64,000 bases of DNA. Source: Cryptomeria japonica (lineage: Eukaryota > Streptophyta > Pinopsida > Cupressales > Cupressaceae). Shown in pieces: positions 36,331 to 49,400 of this stretch. The notes under the pieces are model-generated. The model was not told where the DNA came from. It searched no databases and saw only the letters and a list, made by a program, of their open reading frames with translations. How positions within the stretch are numbered: position 1 is the first letter of the stretch; every line of letters begins with the position of its first letter. The stretch is from contig NC_081413.1 in NCBI RefSeq assembly GCF_030272615.1, positions 722,575,649 through 722,639,648 on the forward strand, written 5' to 3'. The translations under genes were made by a program, and so were the position numbers.

Positions 36331-38339
36331 CTTGAATTTATATGATGTTGGAATAGAGAACTATAATGTAGAATATGATATTAGATTTGAGATTAAATGT
36401 CTAAGATAACAAAAAGATGAAAATTTAAGATCCTAGAATCTAGTTGCACCATTGCAATCCAATCTAGGTGGCATTCATTTCATCTTGGTGGCACATTTTG
36501 ATCCTAAGTAGAAATAGACTTATTATGCAAATATGTATAGAAATCTCTTGACAAACCACATTTCAAAAATATTTCAATTATACAAACAACCTTTGTTTAT
36601 TTTAAACCTTTATAATAGAAGCTTCCACATTGATCTCCAAAAATAAAACTCTTTTTTTTTTAACAGCAACATTATGATACTTTTCAATTCAAAATCTTTA
36701 GAAAAACCCATTAAATCTTGTAAAACAAATATGCTTATACAAAACTTTTGGTTCACAATTTGAACTTGTGAATCTGAGATTTAACCCTTTAGATTTTGCA
36801 CGCCAGAAGTGATGATATTCACTTACAAAAAAATACAACCCAAATGATTTATTACCCACAAAATTTAGATTCGAATTATGCCCAAATATGTTGAAAAACC
36901 TCTGGCCAAGTATTGAGAATCCTCTGCAACTTAAATCTTGAGTCTTCCTTTTTTAGATCTTCAACTCCGCAACTTTCAACTCTCTATCATCCCTCTTCCT
37001 ATGCATTCAATATCCTCTCAAAATCTGCATTTTTTAAAATTATTTTTACCTCTTTCTAGGCATTCAAAACTTTCAAGAAATCCCCTCTTGCAACGTGTCA
37101 ACCAAGAACTTGTAACTCCTCCTTTGCTTCCAATTGTGTAACTCATCTTCAATCCTGCAAACACCAAGTGCCTGGAATAGAGCATAGCCCAAAGTAGAGG
37201 AAATTTACATTTGAAATTGAAGCACAAGATGCATTAAATTGCCCACACACATGCCTGGGTGTTGCATTTTGCTCCTCCAAATTGTTGAAGAAATAAATAA
37301 AAGATAAGACATTAAAATTAATATCTTCGAAATATTCAAACCAAAAAACTTCCAAAATTTTTAATTTAATCTAAATAAAATAAGACTAAAGAAAAATTTA
37401 AATAAAATAACCAAGCACCTTTTTTTGGCTGTGCATGATTTCCCATGCACCCAAATGCTCCACTTCAAGGCCTTAGTTGAAAAGAAAAAAATTATAAAGT
37501 TAAGATTTTGTTATGACAGGGGAAAAAAATATTTTTTTAATAAAAGGCATGAAGTCTGAAATATATTAAAATATATATATAAAGTATAGATACAAAAAGA
37601 AAAGTTACAATAAAAAGATATAAAATATGAAACTAACGGAGCAAATTTCTCCAACCATTGCCAACTTGAAACAACATTGGTCCACTTAAGAACCAAAAAA
37701 GAAACTATTAACATATAATTATCATTTAAAATCATAATAACGACTACCAAAACTATCAACATGAATCTATCTACAAGATGTATCAAAATGACCAACATCA
37801 ACAACTATGAGAAGTTAATAAAGGGGGGAGTTTTCACCCTCATTTTCTTTACCCATGAAGCTTTCCTTAGCCCCTTTGTCCTTTGAACAATCCCCATCAT
37901 GAATCTGCTTCCCAAACCTCATGAAATCCCTATGATGAGGAACATGAATCTTTAGAGGGCCTATCTGATGAAAAAGGAGACGATGCATTGCATAAAACCC
38001 TAATATGGGTATATACTACGAGGCACCTTCGGTGTGAGGATATCTTCTCCAACCATTACTCTCATTGCTTGCTCAATCTTTGGACAGTCCCTGTTAAAGA
38101 TCCTCTTCATGTATTCCCAGTGATCAGAACTTTCACATCAACCATAGTGTTACCAGCGTTGAGGAATGATTACTTGTGATTCAGCCTTTCATGATAATTA
38201 TAGTCATGTCCTTAAAAATGTGTTGAATTGAATACCAACGCCGCTGGTGAAGAGAAAGTACCACTAATTTGATCAGTGATGAATGAGAGAGGGAATATTG
38301 GTCTAATGAATTTGATGAATTTTTTTAAGCATTTAGGAA
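36331..38339. other. 2 kb without recognisable feature
   Basis: AT-rich, short spurious ORFs only, no LTR boundary or RNA gene recognised. Confidence 0.5.
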
Positions 38340-38700
38340 ATGTTATACAGAAGGCTCCACAAAATGGAGTGGTATAAAGGATAGCTTAGACAATAATGGA
38401 AACAATAAGAAGTATGCTAAGTAGTTCACTATTTGACAGATTATTTTGGGCAAGAAATATCTGTTATTTGTTATATAAATCTTTTTGTAAGGCTCTTGAA
38501 ACTACATCTTATGAAGTGTGGATACGTAAGAAACTTTTTTTCACATTTAAGTGTTTTTGGCTATGAGGGTTATATTCATGTTCCTAAAGAAAAATGAACT
38601 AAGTTGGATTCAAAAGCTAAAAAGAGAATTTTCATATCATTAGATATGATGATAATGTAAAAGGTTATAAGTTATGGAATCTTCTAAAAAAGGAAATTAT
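38340..38700 (+). pseudogene. copia integrase C-terminal fragment
   Basis: Plus-strand readings include CKALETTSYEVWIRKKLFFT, in the position of the ELW.GKKP block, and then YDDNVKGYKLWN, which matches the copia integrase end (SKGYRLWN). Every frame carries stops. It belongs with the RT and RNase H pieces downstream. Confidence 0.6.
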
Positions 38701-38739
38701 CTTTTTTTTCTACTATTCTAAAAGAATCAGCTCACTAGT

Positions 38740-38805
38740 CATAGAATTGTAGGGTCCCCACCCTCCGCCAAATTCGGCTTGGGGTAGGGCCATAGAATTG
38801 TAGGG
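38740..38805. repeat. 36-bp insert flanked by 15-bp direct repeats
   Basis: CATAGAATTGTAGGG occurs at 38740-38754 and 38791-38805 around a 36-bp GC-rich insert with partly palindromic arms (GCCAAATTCGGC in its middle, CCCC/GGGG outside). It looks like a small insertion with a target-site duplication. Type unknown. Confidence 0.6.
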
Positions 38806-39169
38806 AGATATTTGATTTTTAAATAACATTATTGTTAATCCTCAACAATCAAAAAAATATAAGGAAAGAGTGCATTTTGAAATCAAGCTAAAAAAATGAG
38901 AATGAGGAAGAAGAAGACAAGGGTTTAGATGAAATTACTAGTCAAACTCATGAACATTAGGATAAAAATTATGAAGAGGTTGAGCAATATCAAGAACTAT
39001 AAGAGCCCCATACTCCTATTCTCAAAAGATCCCCAAGAAATTAGAATTTCATTGGTAGGTATAGCCCACTAGATTTATATTGTATAATTTCTTTATTAAG
39101 TACAAACAAAGAACCTAGATCGTGTAGGGAAGCTATTATTTTAGATGATAGTAAGTTTTGGTGACACGC

Positions 39170-40264
39170 CATGTTGGAGGAGATGATGGTTTTAGACTAA
39201 TGTGACACATGAGATCTTGTTTGTTTTTCCAAAGGAAGGAAAGTCATTGGTACATAAGTGGGTCTAGAAAAAAAGAAATTTGGAGCATATAGTTCATTCG
39301 AGAAATAAAAAGCTAGAATGATAGCTAATGACCACTCTTAAAGAGAGGGAGTTGATTTTGGTGAGACATTCTCTCAATATTGCTAAATTGTCCTCTATTA
39401 TATATTTTTTATCCATTGCTACTACTAATGGTTTTGAGATTGAGAAAATGAATGTTAAGATTGAATTTTGTATGGAGACTTGGGAGAGGATATTTACATG
39501 CAATATCCTAAAGGATTTAAGGTTAAAGGGAAGAAACACTTGTCTTGTAGATTGAAATGGTCTCTTTAGGGTTTGAAATGGTCACCATAGATGCGCTATG
39601 AAAAAAATGAAATTTTTTTCATGAAATTGGATTTGTTAGAAGTGAAGAAGATCATTATGTATACATTAAACATATTGACGATTATATTTTAATTATTATC
39701 TTGTATGTGGATGATATGATAATTTTTAGTAACTCTAAGGCAATAATTAGTGAGCTAAAAGAACAAATTTTAGGGATATTTGACATGAATATGGGAGCTA
39801 CTAGGTATATACTTGGCATGAAAATAAAAAAAGATTGGGTAAACACAAAGCTTTAGTTATCGCAAAGTAAGTATGTTGACACTATTTTGAAAAGATTCAA
39901 TATGTTAGATTGTAAACTAGTAAAAATTCCTTTACATGTTAACACCAAGCTCTTTAATTAGACATGTGTCCTAAGAATGATGACGATTTAGAGGATATGT
40001 CTAATGTGTCTTATGCTAGTGATATATGAAGTTAGATGTATGCAATGGTTTACACTAGAACAGATATTGCAAAAGGAGGGATTTTTAAGCACATTTATGT
40101 CTAATGCTAGTAGAGAGCACTAGAATCATAATAAAAGGGTATTTAGGTACTTTCATGGTACTTCTTATTATCTTTTGGAATATTTTGGGACCAAAGATGT
40201 GGTTAATATATCATACATACAACGATTTGTTGGCAATATTGCATTATAACAGACAATGAAAGAT
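39170..40264 (+). pseudogene. copia reverse transcriptase fragment
   Basis: Plus strand: degraded RT start near 39240, then about 39690-39850 reads IILYVDDMIIFSNS and ELKEQILGIFDMNMGA, which contain the catalytic YVDD and the following thumb (RYILGMKIKKDW). 39870-40250 gives LSQSKYVDTILKRFNM and further degraded C-terminal RT. It is interrupted at 40265 by an LTR, after which RNase H resumes at about 41760. Confidence 0.8.
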
Positions 40265-41737
40265 TGTTGGCATTTCATAAGGATATTGAGAAGGTTGCTG
40301 ATGATTATGGATATAACTGATTAAAGATGTTTTACTGTCTTGATATTATTATTTTGTCATTGATGTCAAGAAATTGATTTTCTAATTCAGTATGATGTTG
40401 CCATATCTTGAGAAGTATGATATGAAGATTATAAAGATGTCGGTAAAAGACACAGGAAAGAATATGATGAATAAGGGGATGAATAAGGTATTCAAATGGG
40501 CAACTACTACCGAGTCAGACAATGATGAGATCATGATGTTTTAGATTGTTTTGATATCATACATATGTTGTAAATTGTAAAGGTTAATACTATACTATGT
40601 TATCAAGCAAAAAACCTAGTCGGTAAACCCTAAGGTTATCGCTATCGGTTAATGAAGGCGGAATGTCTACCGAGTGAAGTTTAGTATTCACCGAGTTGTT
40701 ACCGAGTTGTAACTGAGCTATAACATAATGCATTAAATGTTTACATGCGGTATTTAATGAAGGAAGCTGATGAGCTGGAGCAAATTAAATGATTGGTAAG
40801 CCGTGGAAGAAGTTTGTTAACGAATCTAAGGCAATGGAAAGTCGGCATGAAGATCTATAGCTCAGATTGAACCGCAATACCCTGGCACAAGTTCCAAGAC
40901 TATTATGCAAGTTCCAAGGCGGGGTAAAACATTTTTCAGATCGAAAGATGCATTGAACCTGGACAAGATTGAAGATCTGATGGCTATGATTGATCATGGG
41001 AAATGTGATCAAAGAGATTAAGCGGTTACCTAATTGTTGATAAATAGAAAATTGTTGATAAACAATGTATGCGGGCAAGTGTATGCACAGGGATGCTACA
41101 TAGTGATTACCGAGCACAAAAGCTTGAAGACCTGTTAGAATAACAGAGTATAGAAGCCCAGCAGATAGACAAGATTAGTTCTATGTCTAGATTGTATTGA
41201 ACAAACAGGAATCTGCTTTAGCATTTTAGATGTGAAGTTGCAGATAGATTTTATTACTGTTATTTTTGTGAAAGTGACAGAAAATCTCTTAACCAAGTGG
41301 ACTTAACAGTCTTATATGTAAACCCTCTAGCAAGGTGACATTCTGATTGAGTGTTTGAAATCCTTTAACAAGGTCACTTCTAACAAAGTGAAGATCCTAA
41401 CAAATCTGAGGGAAATCCCTTAACTGGGTCACATCTAGCAATGTGTTTGTAATCTTTAACAGGATTTGCTTTTAACCGAGCATACTCTAGAAGAGTATAT
41501 TCCTTAGTGGGTCCGAAATCCCATAGTGGTTTTTCCCTATTTGGGTTTCCACGTTAAATCTGGTGTTATGAGGTTTATATTGTTCATATGCTTTTGAGTT
41601 TGCATGTTTAACAATTTTGGTTATATTACTGATATATGTGTTACCGAGGTTGAATCTGATGTTTTTATGGATGATTAAGTTTGTATGATTCATCCCCCCC
41701 CCTCATCTCTTGTTGGCTATTGGATCTGTACTTATAT
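40265..41737 (+). repeat. copia-type LTR inserted in the copia remnant
   Basis: Begins TGTTGGCATTTCATAAGG and ends just before GTATCAGAAC (41737), a decayed primer site. It holds the GTGG-CCC-GGG-CCAC hairpin (41524-41552), a run of AACCAAGT/AGCAAGGT/AACAAGGT words (41290-41475) and the C-rich CATCCCCCCCC end. No internal region follows, so it is a truncated or recombined copy. Confidence 0.65.
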
Positions 41738-41754
41738 TAAGTATCAGAACTATC

Positions 41755-42271
41755 ATGATTTATTGATGTAGATTAGGTAGGTGACCTAGATAGTCACAGG
41801 TCCACTAGTAGGTATGTGTTTACTCTATTTGGAGGAGAGGTGAGTTGGATGAGTGAAATGTAGTCTACAATTGCTTTATCCACCACGAAAGTAGAGTATA
41901 TGGTTGTTGCCCATATCTCTAAGGAGGCAATTTGTTTACAAAGGTTGTGTATAGTATTGATTTTGATTGCATGGTTATTTAGATTAACTATAATAGTCAA
42001 AGTGGAATTCATTTAGCTAAGAATCACATGTATCATGCAAAGTAAGCATGTGGGTCTCAATATCATTTTGTTCATGAATTGATTGCTAATGAACAGATTG
42101 AGTTGAAGAACATTGACAATCGGGAGAATGTTGTAGATGCACTTACCAAACCTCTAAGCACAAAGAAATTTGCTTGGTGTATGAAGAGCATGAGCTTTAT
42201 TATACCTATTTAACTTATGATTATGTTTTCTTATGGGTGTATTTAAAATGTATGATGTCAAGTGGAAGAAT
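41755..42271 (+). pseudogene. copia RNase H fragment and 3' end
   Basis: Plus-strand readings contain HRSTSRYVFTLFGGEVSWMS, then STIALSTTKVEYMVVAHISK, which match the copia RNase H blocks (ALSTTEAEY). About 42100-42215 matches the C-terminal region (DALTKPLS-like, in broken frame). A polypurine-like AAGTGGAAGA (42260-42269) precedes the LTR start. Confidence 0.75.
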
Positions 42272-42900
42272 GTTGGGATTTAGGTGCCATAAACCTTTAA
42301 AATCCATGTAATTAATTACACTTAATATTGTTTATAATAATTCACTCATAAGGGATGGAGGACTTCTCCAATAGTGGCAACTAGTTTTTTATTAGTATGG
42401 TAGATATTTTTTTAGTAGCCTTAATAATTTTCTATTTATTGGTAAGGAGTTACATAGTCACTTTTATTGTTTGGGCATCACGATAACTATGAATGGATAA
42501 GGATGGTAAATATTTGTATCCACCTTGGGAATCACCCAATTTAATGTGTGAGGACATTTTTAATTAGTTTTAAGAGGATATATGATAATTATGACATCTT
42601 CCATAAGATTCTACAGTCTTGCATCTATGATATAATATTGCTATCTTGGTCCCTAGGTGCCCATGTATGGAAGATGTCTTAACATAGTTGTAAGAGCATT
42701 TGTAAGAGGTCATAATGAGCTATAAATTGATAATTATAAGGTAGGACCCATCAAGTGTTTTTAAAATTGAATGTCAATCTTCATGGTTGTATATTTTTTA
42801 TATTTAACAAGGGCTTGGAAGTACAATTGCATCAAGTCTTTGTTCAATTTGCTTTATATTTTTTATGCTATCGAATTGAATAATGAAGAGTAGCTAGATT
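42272..42900 (+). repeat. probable 3' LTR of the copia remnant
   Basis: TGTTGGGATTTAGGTGCC begins right after the polypurine-like tract and RNase H end, as expected of a 3' LTR. The partner LTR and the right boundary are not identified; the end coordinate is nominal. 42901-43690 shows nothing further that I recognise. Confidence 0.5.
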
Positions 42901-43690
42901 AAATATATTATGTTACATTTTTTGATAATAAAAACTATTCATTTCTTCTTTTGTGGAGTTTTTTTCTTGAAAGGGTTTCTCCATGTTTAACACTAAGTTA
43001 TATTTTTAGTTTGTATTGTAGTGATTTCATTGATATTGTTGATTTGATCTCCATGTGGGTAACATTTATAAATCATATTTACAATAGATTTAGGATTCCA
43101 TTATTTTTGTTTACCTTTATTTTTTATAACACATATAACTCCAAAAAGGACTTTTTGTTTTTTTTAAAAGGTCACTTTTATCATTGTCATCCATCCTTTT
43201 CTAATAAGATCTTCAGCATCCAAATTCTTTGGATCATGGAACTCCCTTTGTGCACCAATTAAAATTTGCCACTTGCAGGCCCCTCATGGCTCTAAACTTC
43301 TCAATAAGTTTAGTCTATTGATTTCTCATCCCTCGAATATAAGGATATGTTTCTACTTTTAGTTCCGATGTCATAGATCTCATCATAAACTTTGAGCTTA
43401 TTCATAATTTGTTTGTAAGAAGATAGTTTTATTAAGAGGTTTGTCATATTTCCTCATCTTATTTACATTACTCTCTGAAGTCTATTTGAGGTAGCAATCA
43501 GACATGGAATACTGGTTTATATTCTGTTATTTATTTGTGTTTTATGCATGTTCACTAACAAAACTATAATAATTCAAATGAAAATATCTTCAAGGATCAA
43601 CTTAGTTTCTTCCCTACTTATAAACCATATTCATTTCTTTCTTATATAACATGCACATTATATATGCACATATGTGGTTAGTATAAATGA

Positions 43691-43699
43691 TATATTTAG

Positions 43700-43732
<33 letters not shown>

Positions 43733-44001
43733 TATGTATATGTACATGTGTATGTATGTATGTATGTATGTATGTATGTATGTACACACACATATGAATA
43801 TATGTATACATGTATACATATACATATGTATATATGTACATATACATATAAATATATACATGTATATACATACATATACACATACATATACACGTACACA
43901 TACACATACACATACACATACATGTGTATATATAAATATGTGTGTGTGCATATATGTGTATATGTATACATGTATATGTACATGTACACACACACACAAC
44001 C
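43691..44001. repeat. compound microsatellite (CA)n, (TATG)n, (TACA)n
   Basis: Runs of (AC)n at 43701-43729, (TATG)n at 43751-43781, then alternating TATACA/TATGTA words and a final (CA)n at 43986-43999. It gives long apparent ORFs on both strands that are not genes. Confidence 0.95.
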
Positions 44002-45565
44002 CACTTCTTAAATTTCTTAGAATCTAGCTCATCAAATTATTATTGCATGGTGAGGAGATGAAATTAAGTATCTCTTTAACTATTTGTACATATCCTATGT
44101 GTTCTAATACACAATGAACTAGTAGTAAAGAAATTAAGGGCACATAATAGGCTACAATAGCATGTAGGAGGGTAATTTTGTGACTAGAAGGATTTCGTTC
44201 AAGAACTATGATTGTATTAATAGGCATATTTGTTTGAATTTCATAATCACCCATCATTTCTACTTTAAGTTTGTGAGTTTTCCTATTGTTTTTTTTTTTC
44301 ATTTTGTTTAAGGTGCATGGATGGTTTGGATCATAAATCTCTTTCATTAACAAGGTGAACTATAATGCTTTGTGTGATTATGTTTTTAGGTTGTGCATGT
44401 ATAGGATTATTTTTGGCTTATGCCAAATATATGGAGAATTCTACTTCAAACAAAGGTGGTAAAAGTTCCCCTTAATAAATAAACTTTTAATGCTCTAAGT
44501 ACACATTTACATAAGATTAAGAATACATGATATTCTATGAAAATATTTGAACTACTGATGAAGCTAGCTTTAAAGTAGGTGAAATAGATTATTTTGAGTT
44601 GCTCATTTTTTCAATAATATTCATAAAGTGGAATATGTACATAAAGTTTTCCTTATAATCAAACATAATGATTTTTTTCATAGCATTGCAACATACAAAA
44701 ATCTCATCATATTACATTGTGCAGATGGTTGTCCTAACAAAGGCAATAAGTTATATAATTTGAATCAAATGGACTTATGTGAAACCCATTATTCCTAGTT
44801 AATAATGTCAAGCTCCAACCAATTGAAGGCCTAACTCATTAGAACAAAAAAAAAAATTCCTTAAATAAAGTTACCATTATGCAAGTAGGAGCTCAGTCTA
44901 ATGAATAATTCACATAGCTTTCAAGGAAAAAATGAACCTAGCTAGCATAAAGCATGCCACCAATGTCCTAACTAAATAAAATAAAGGACTATAAATTTTG
45001 CTTCAAGATCTATATGGACATCAATGTGAATTTAGAAATTTGTGGACCTCATTTCCAAAGAATACTTCTACAAATTGAAAATATAGGCCCACAACCATAA
45101 ACTATTAAGTGAAAAAAACTTTACATCCTTGAATTTTTTCGTTTTCAAATAAGGTAAAACAATAAACTTAGAAATGCAAAAGCTTAAACACAATGGTGAA
45201 GAGGGTAACATGTGTTTATATAACCAAAATAAATAAATTAAATCCTCATCTTTTAGAATTAAGCCACCTACAATTTTAAATAGAAAACATCAAAATATCA
45301 AACCTTCAATTTTGATAAGAATTGAAAAAATACTCAAACTAAATATATAAATAGTAATTTATGTTTAATTTTTATTAATGTTCATGCTTTTCCACTCTGT
45401 GTGAATAATTTTTTCGTGTTTGTGTATGATTGTATATTTTTTATCTCATGTAAGGTGACCATTTGGTCTAAAGCACACATGTTTTAGTAGATTGTGTATG
45501 TAGGTTGTGCATTGTAAACACCGTTTTTTTTGCTTTTTTTCCAATGGAAAAGGAAATTCTATTTG
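44002..45565. other. AT-rich stretch, no gene recognised
   Basis: Only spurious short ORFs. It ends at the AAATA target site of the Tat-like element. Around 44460-44520 the sequence resembles 61268-61325, at low identity. Confidence 0.5.
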
Positions 45566-45570
45566 AAATA
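45566..45570. other. target-site duplication AAATA, left copy
   Basis: Identical to 61250-61254 immediately after the 3' LTR. Establishes the element ends. Confidence 0.92.
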
Positions 45571-45736
45571 TGTTAGTTGTGTTTAGAGTCGCCATATTAA
45601 TTCAAGGGTTCCCCTTTAAAAACCACACCTATCTTATTCGAGGTCTCCCCTTCATCATCTAAGTGTCTATCGTCCTTTGAAGAAATTTTGTCAAGTTCGC
45701 AAGCTTCCACGGTCATTCCTCCCCTCCCTTTTGAAT

Positions 45737-45906
45737 CGCTTCGAATCTTTTCGAACCTCGGTTCGAAGTAGTTCAAAGTGGTTCGACCAAATTTTTCATA
45801 CTAATACTCTTTCTTTGGCAGGAAGTATCTTTTATCGCGGTAGTCTTCTTTGAAATACTTTGAACCATTTTGAAGCTCGGTTCGAAGTAGTTCAAAGTGG
45901 TTTTTG
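45737..45906. repeat. TTCGAA-rich direct repeat in U3
   Basis: CTCGGTTCGAAGTAGTTCAA plus AGTGGTT occurs twice (about 45757-45783 and 45876-45902), with further TTCGAA and TTTGAA words around. Palindromic 6-mers clustered upstream of the ORF suggest a transcription-factor binding array. The same arrangement is in the 3' LTR at +10932. Confidence 0.6.
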
Positions 45907-46207
45907 GCAAGTATTAACGGCGGGAGTTTATTTTTGGAGTACGATGCGCCGCCTTTCTCTCAAAGCAATCAATGGTCCCGTCAGCATGTCAAATCAAAAG
46001 ATTTTATTTCTTTTTCAAGGAAAAGGGCATCATTGTTATGAGTGTGAGTAGACCTTCGTTTTATGAATGACTGGATATCGCATGAAATCAATTATTATTA
46101 ACTCATGAGAAAGGGTAAATCATTAATCGAGGCATTTATGCATCGACGCCTCGAGCATGTCAATCCTGATGTGAGGTGATGAACTATCATTATCCGATCT
46201 TCCCATG

Positions 46208-46213
46208 TATAAA
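46208..46213 (+). promoter_or_regulatory. candidate internal U3 promoter (TATA box)
   Basis: TATAAA in CCATGTATAAAGTTCCCC, about 240 bp upstream of the accessory ORF ATG (46447). It is unchanged in the 3' LTR (57140-57145). Downstream at 46239-46295 is a short basic reading frame (MPGKLSKKTKKKDKGEEV) identical in both LTRs, and a GTAAGT donor-like site within it (46246), so a spliced leader is possible. Confidence 0.4.
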
Positions 46214-46446
46214 GTTCCCCTGTGATAAATTTTCATTCATGCCTGGTAAGTTATCCAAAAAAACAAAGAAAAAGGATAAAGGAGAGGAGGTCTGATTTTG
46301 GAGAGAAGGAGCAGTTAGGGAAGCTAGAGGAGATTATTTGCTTTTCAATGGAAAACAGGTGAGAGTTTAGTAACCCTTGTTCTGTTCTGCAAAACTGTTA
46401 TTTTCAAAGGTTTTTCTGAAAGAGGTCTTGCTTGTTTAAGTTGAGA

Positions 46447-49400
46447 ATGAAGTTGGTTATGCATTTTCTCGGTAATGTTTCTAGCCTTGAATGTAAAAGA
46501 CCAGTGATTTGTGATATCAATTTAGAAGGGGTAAATGTGGAAAGTCTTCAAGCAAATTTTCTTACGAATACGGAAGAGGTTAAGGGATGTATGGAAATAT
46601 TAACGAGCGGGTTAATTGAAGCTACTGCGTTTCCCCCCGCCTTCGTAAACCCTGAACTCCTACAACTTTGCATTGACCATTATGATGTAAGAAGCAAGAG
46701 CATAGTAAGCAAAAATGGTAATGTCATACTTCCTGTCTCCAGGGAAACCATTTCTTCTATTTTGAAATTAACAGCAAGTACCTTTGCCGCTTTCTCACCC
46801 ATTCAAGCTGAAGCTGAGTATCGGGAAAACCCTAGTGTGTACCGAAACACCCTTGCTAGGAAATGGACCAAGGTTAACTATGGAGGTGGGTCTAGACTCC
46901 TGAAGGTCATTACTAGAAGCCACATGAAACCCCACATACACGACCTGGTGGTATTATTACACAGGGTGAAAGGTTCAGCTGATGTATGTTTGTTCGAAGA
47001 ATGGATGTATAGGTACATTGAAATTATCTTAAAAGGTGAACAATGGATGGATTGGGCGGAGATTATTGCCACTTCCCTGAGAAGCCAGCTCAAACGCGCC
47101 AAAGAGTCTAGAGAAGATTTTCATATGGCCTCGTATTTGACTTATTGTATTGTCTGCACATGTGATCTAGCCGCTCTTCCGCATGAGGTATGGAATGAGG
47201 AAATGACCATCTTCCAATATTGTCCGTTGTTGCAAAAAGACAGAGTTCTAGAGGATTTCCGTAAGATGCATGATATATTGTTTGAAAACAATTATTTGGC
47301 TCTAGAAGGTATTCAGATGCCACGACTCTCTTCTGAATCGCTGAGGCTGGTTCAACATTATGGGAGTTCTTTTATTCAATTTCCTAGGTTCACATATTTG
47401 AGAGTCAGAGGGTTTGAGGAAGAACCTGTGAGGTTGCCTCGATATGCCCTTGATTGTTTCATTTTAGCCGAATTGTGCAGGCAACTTTCTGCTGTCATTA
47501 AGGATAATCTCCCTCAGGAGAAATGGGAGATGGCTTTCCCTATTAAGCTGCACTCTTTGGTCTGTAATAACATGAATGACGCTTCCATCATCGGAAGCAA
47601 TCTGCTGGGATTCAATCTTGGTTTCTACCGCAGCAGGAGAAACTTCGATAGTAAAGGATATGCAGCTCTGACCCTCGGCCTTGAAATCAACTCATCAGTT
47701 GCTCCGCAACTAGAAGATCTATGGGAAGACTGTGAAAATGAAGAAGAAGTCTTGAAAAGGGATCATTCTAGACTCACCTTGCAGCAAATTAGCTCTTTCA
47801 AATTGAAGTTCAAAACATAGGGAATCGTCAAAGATGGTTCATTTTTAGTTGAACCCGGATGGGAAGGATCAAACGAAGCAAAATTCTTGACAATTGATTG
47901 GAGCAAGGAGGAAGATGACGATATTAATTTGAGAGCCAGATCCATATTAACTTATACGGATGACTGGCTGCAAAGGAAAAGAAATGGAAACATCAATGAG
48001 TCTTCTCCTAAGGTGATTTCTCTCTCGGAACCGCTTCAATCTGACATTCCACTTTCTCATGTTGCAGGTGATACATTGGCCTCAGATAAGAAAATAAAGT
48101 TTCCTTCCCAAGTCACGGCTCCTAGGACGAGATCCCATTCCAGGAACAAAGCTTTGAAGCAGCCTAGTTCCCAGAAGCAGAAAATGACATCACCAGAGCG
48201 GGATTCAAGTGATAAGTCCCCTTTTCAAGATGAAGCAGACGATGAAGTCCAATTCATTGAAACACCAAAGACAGATCAACCCAATTTCTTGACTCCGATT
48301 AAAGATACTCAGATGATATCAACCACTCCCACTGTTCCTTTATGGTTGTCAAATTCAATCAATAAGAAACGGAGTTTACAACCAGTGGCCTCGCCAGTAA
48401 AAGATTTGTCACTAGGTATGCGGCTAGAGGATCTAAAGCAAAGAAAATGAAAACGGATGCTTGTCTCACTAAAGATCCAGTGACGGGGAAAATCATAGCG
48501 GAGGTGGCTACTTATAAACAGAAAAGGGAATCAGGGGAAATTGATGAGGAAGGATTCAAAGTCACTTCTATTGAACTAGGTACCCTTAATAGGAGTACTG
48601 GTAATAATTTCTTTAAATTTTCTGCTGATCACATGCTCACTCAATCAAAAAAAGATTCTAAAGAGAAGAAAGAATTGAAAGCAATGGTGGTGACGATGGC
48701 CACATACATCAATTCGCTGATTAATTTAGGGCCTAACCCAATAATCCAGCTGCCTCAGCCATTCGATCCAAATTCCGCCGAAAGCCAGCAATTGATGAAA
48801 CAGATGCAGAGGGGAAAATTGTTGTCTGACGCTGTGGTTAGTTGGGTAAATAGCATATTAGAGCAAGGGAATAAGTTTATTTCCGAAATTACTAGTATCT
48901 ATTCCGAGGGTGAAGCATTGCTCGGGGAGATTCAAACTTTGATACCAGTATGGGAGACAGAATTGTCACGGTGCCAAACCATAGTTTCCGGGGTAACTGA
49001 GATTGAAAAGTTTGGAGTTCTCAAATTCTTAGGTGAAAACCCCATGAAAGCCGTGGACCCGTGCACATTATTTATCCTGAAAAGTAATATGAGCTGGAAG
49101 GAGTCCATCTACAAAGAAGCCATCAAAGAGGTCCAAGGCGTCAAGAATCAAATCACAGACATGCATAAGGAACTGGTTAAAGACATGAAGCCCACAGGCA
49201 TCTTACAATTGGATGAAGGTAGCATGGACATTGAAGTGTTAACCAAAAGTTTCACCGAAGCAGTTGAACAGATTAGAGATAAAGAAATGCCCAAGGTCGA
49301 TGATTTCACTTCGTTGGCAGGTATAGAATCCATGTTGCGCCTCAATGAGAAGCTGATGCCACATCAGAGCCTAAAGATGAAGGAGTACAGGTGGCAGAAG

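Noticed and set aside
43614-44027. Overlapping ORFs of 87-127 codons on both strands
   Set aside because: Translation of (CA)n/(TATG)n microsatellite gives Cys/Val/Tyr/His/Thr repeats in every frame; not genes.
45860-46051. 63-codon reading frame present in both LTRs (also 56792-56983)
   Set aside because: It starts at TTG rather than ATG, overlaps the TTCGAA repeat, and its identity between copies only reflects LTR identity.
46878-47323. Minus-strand ORFs beneath the U3 ORF (and at 57810-58255, 60081-60494)
   Set aside because: Shadows of the plus-strand reading frame; no family signal and no separate start context.
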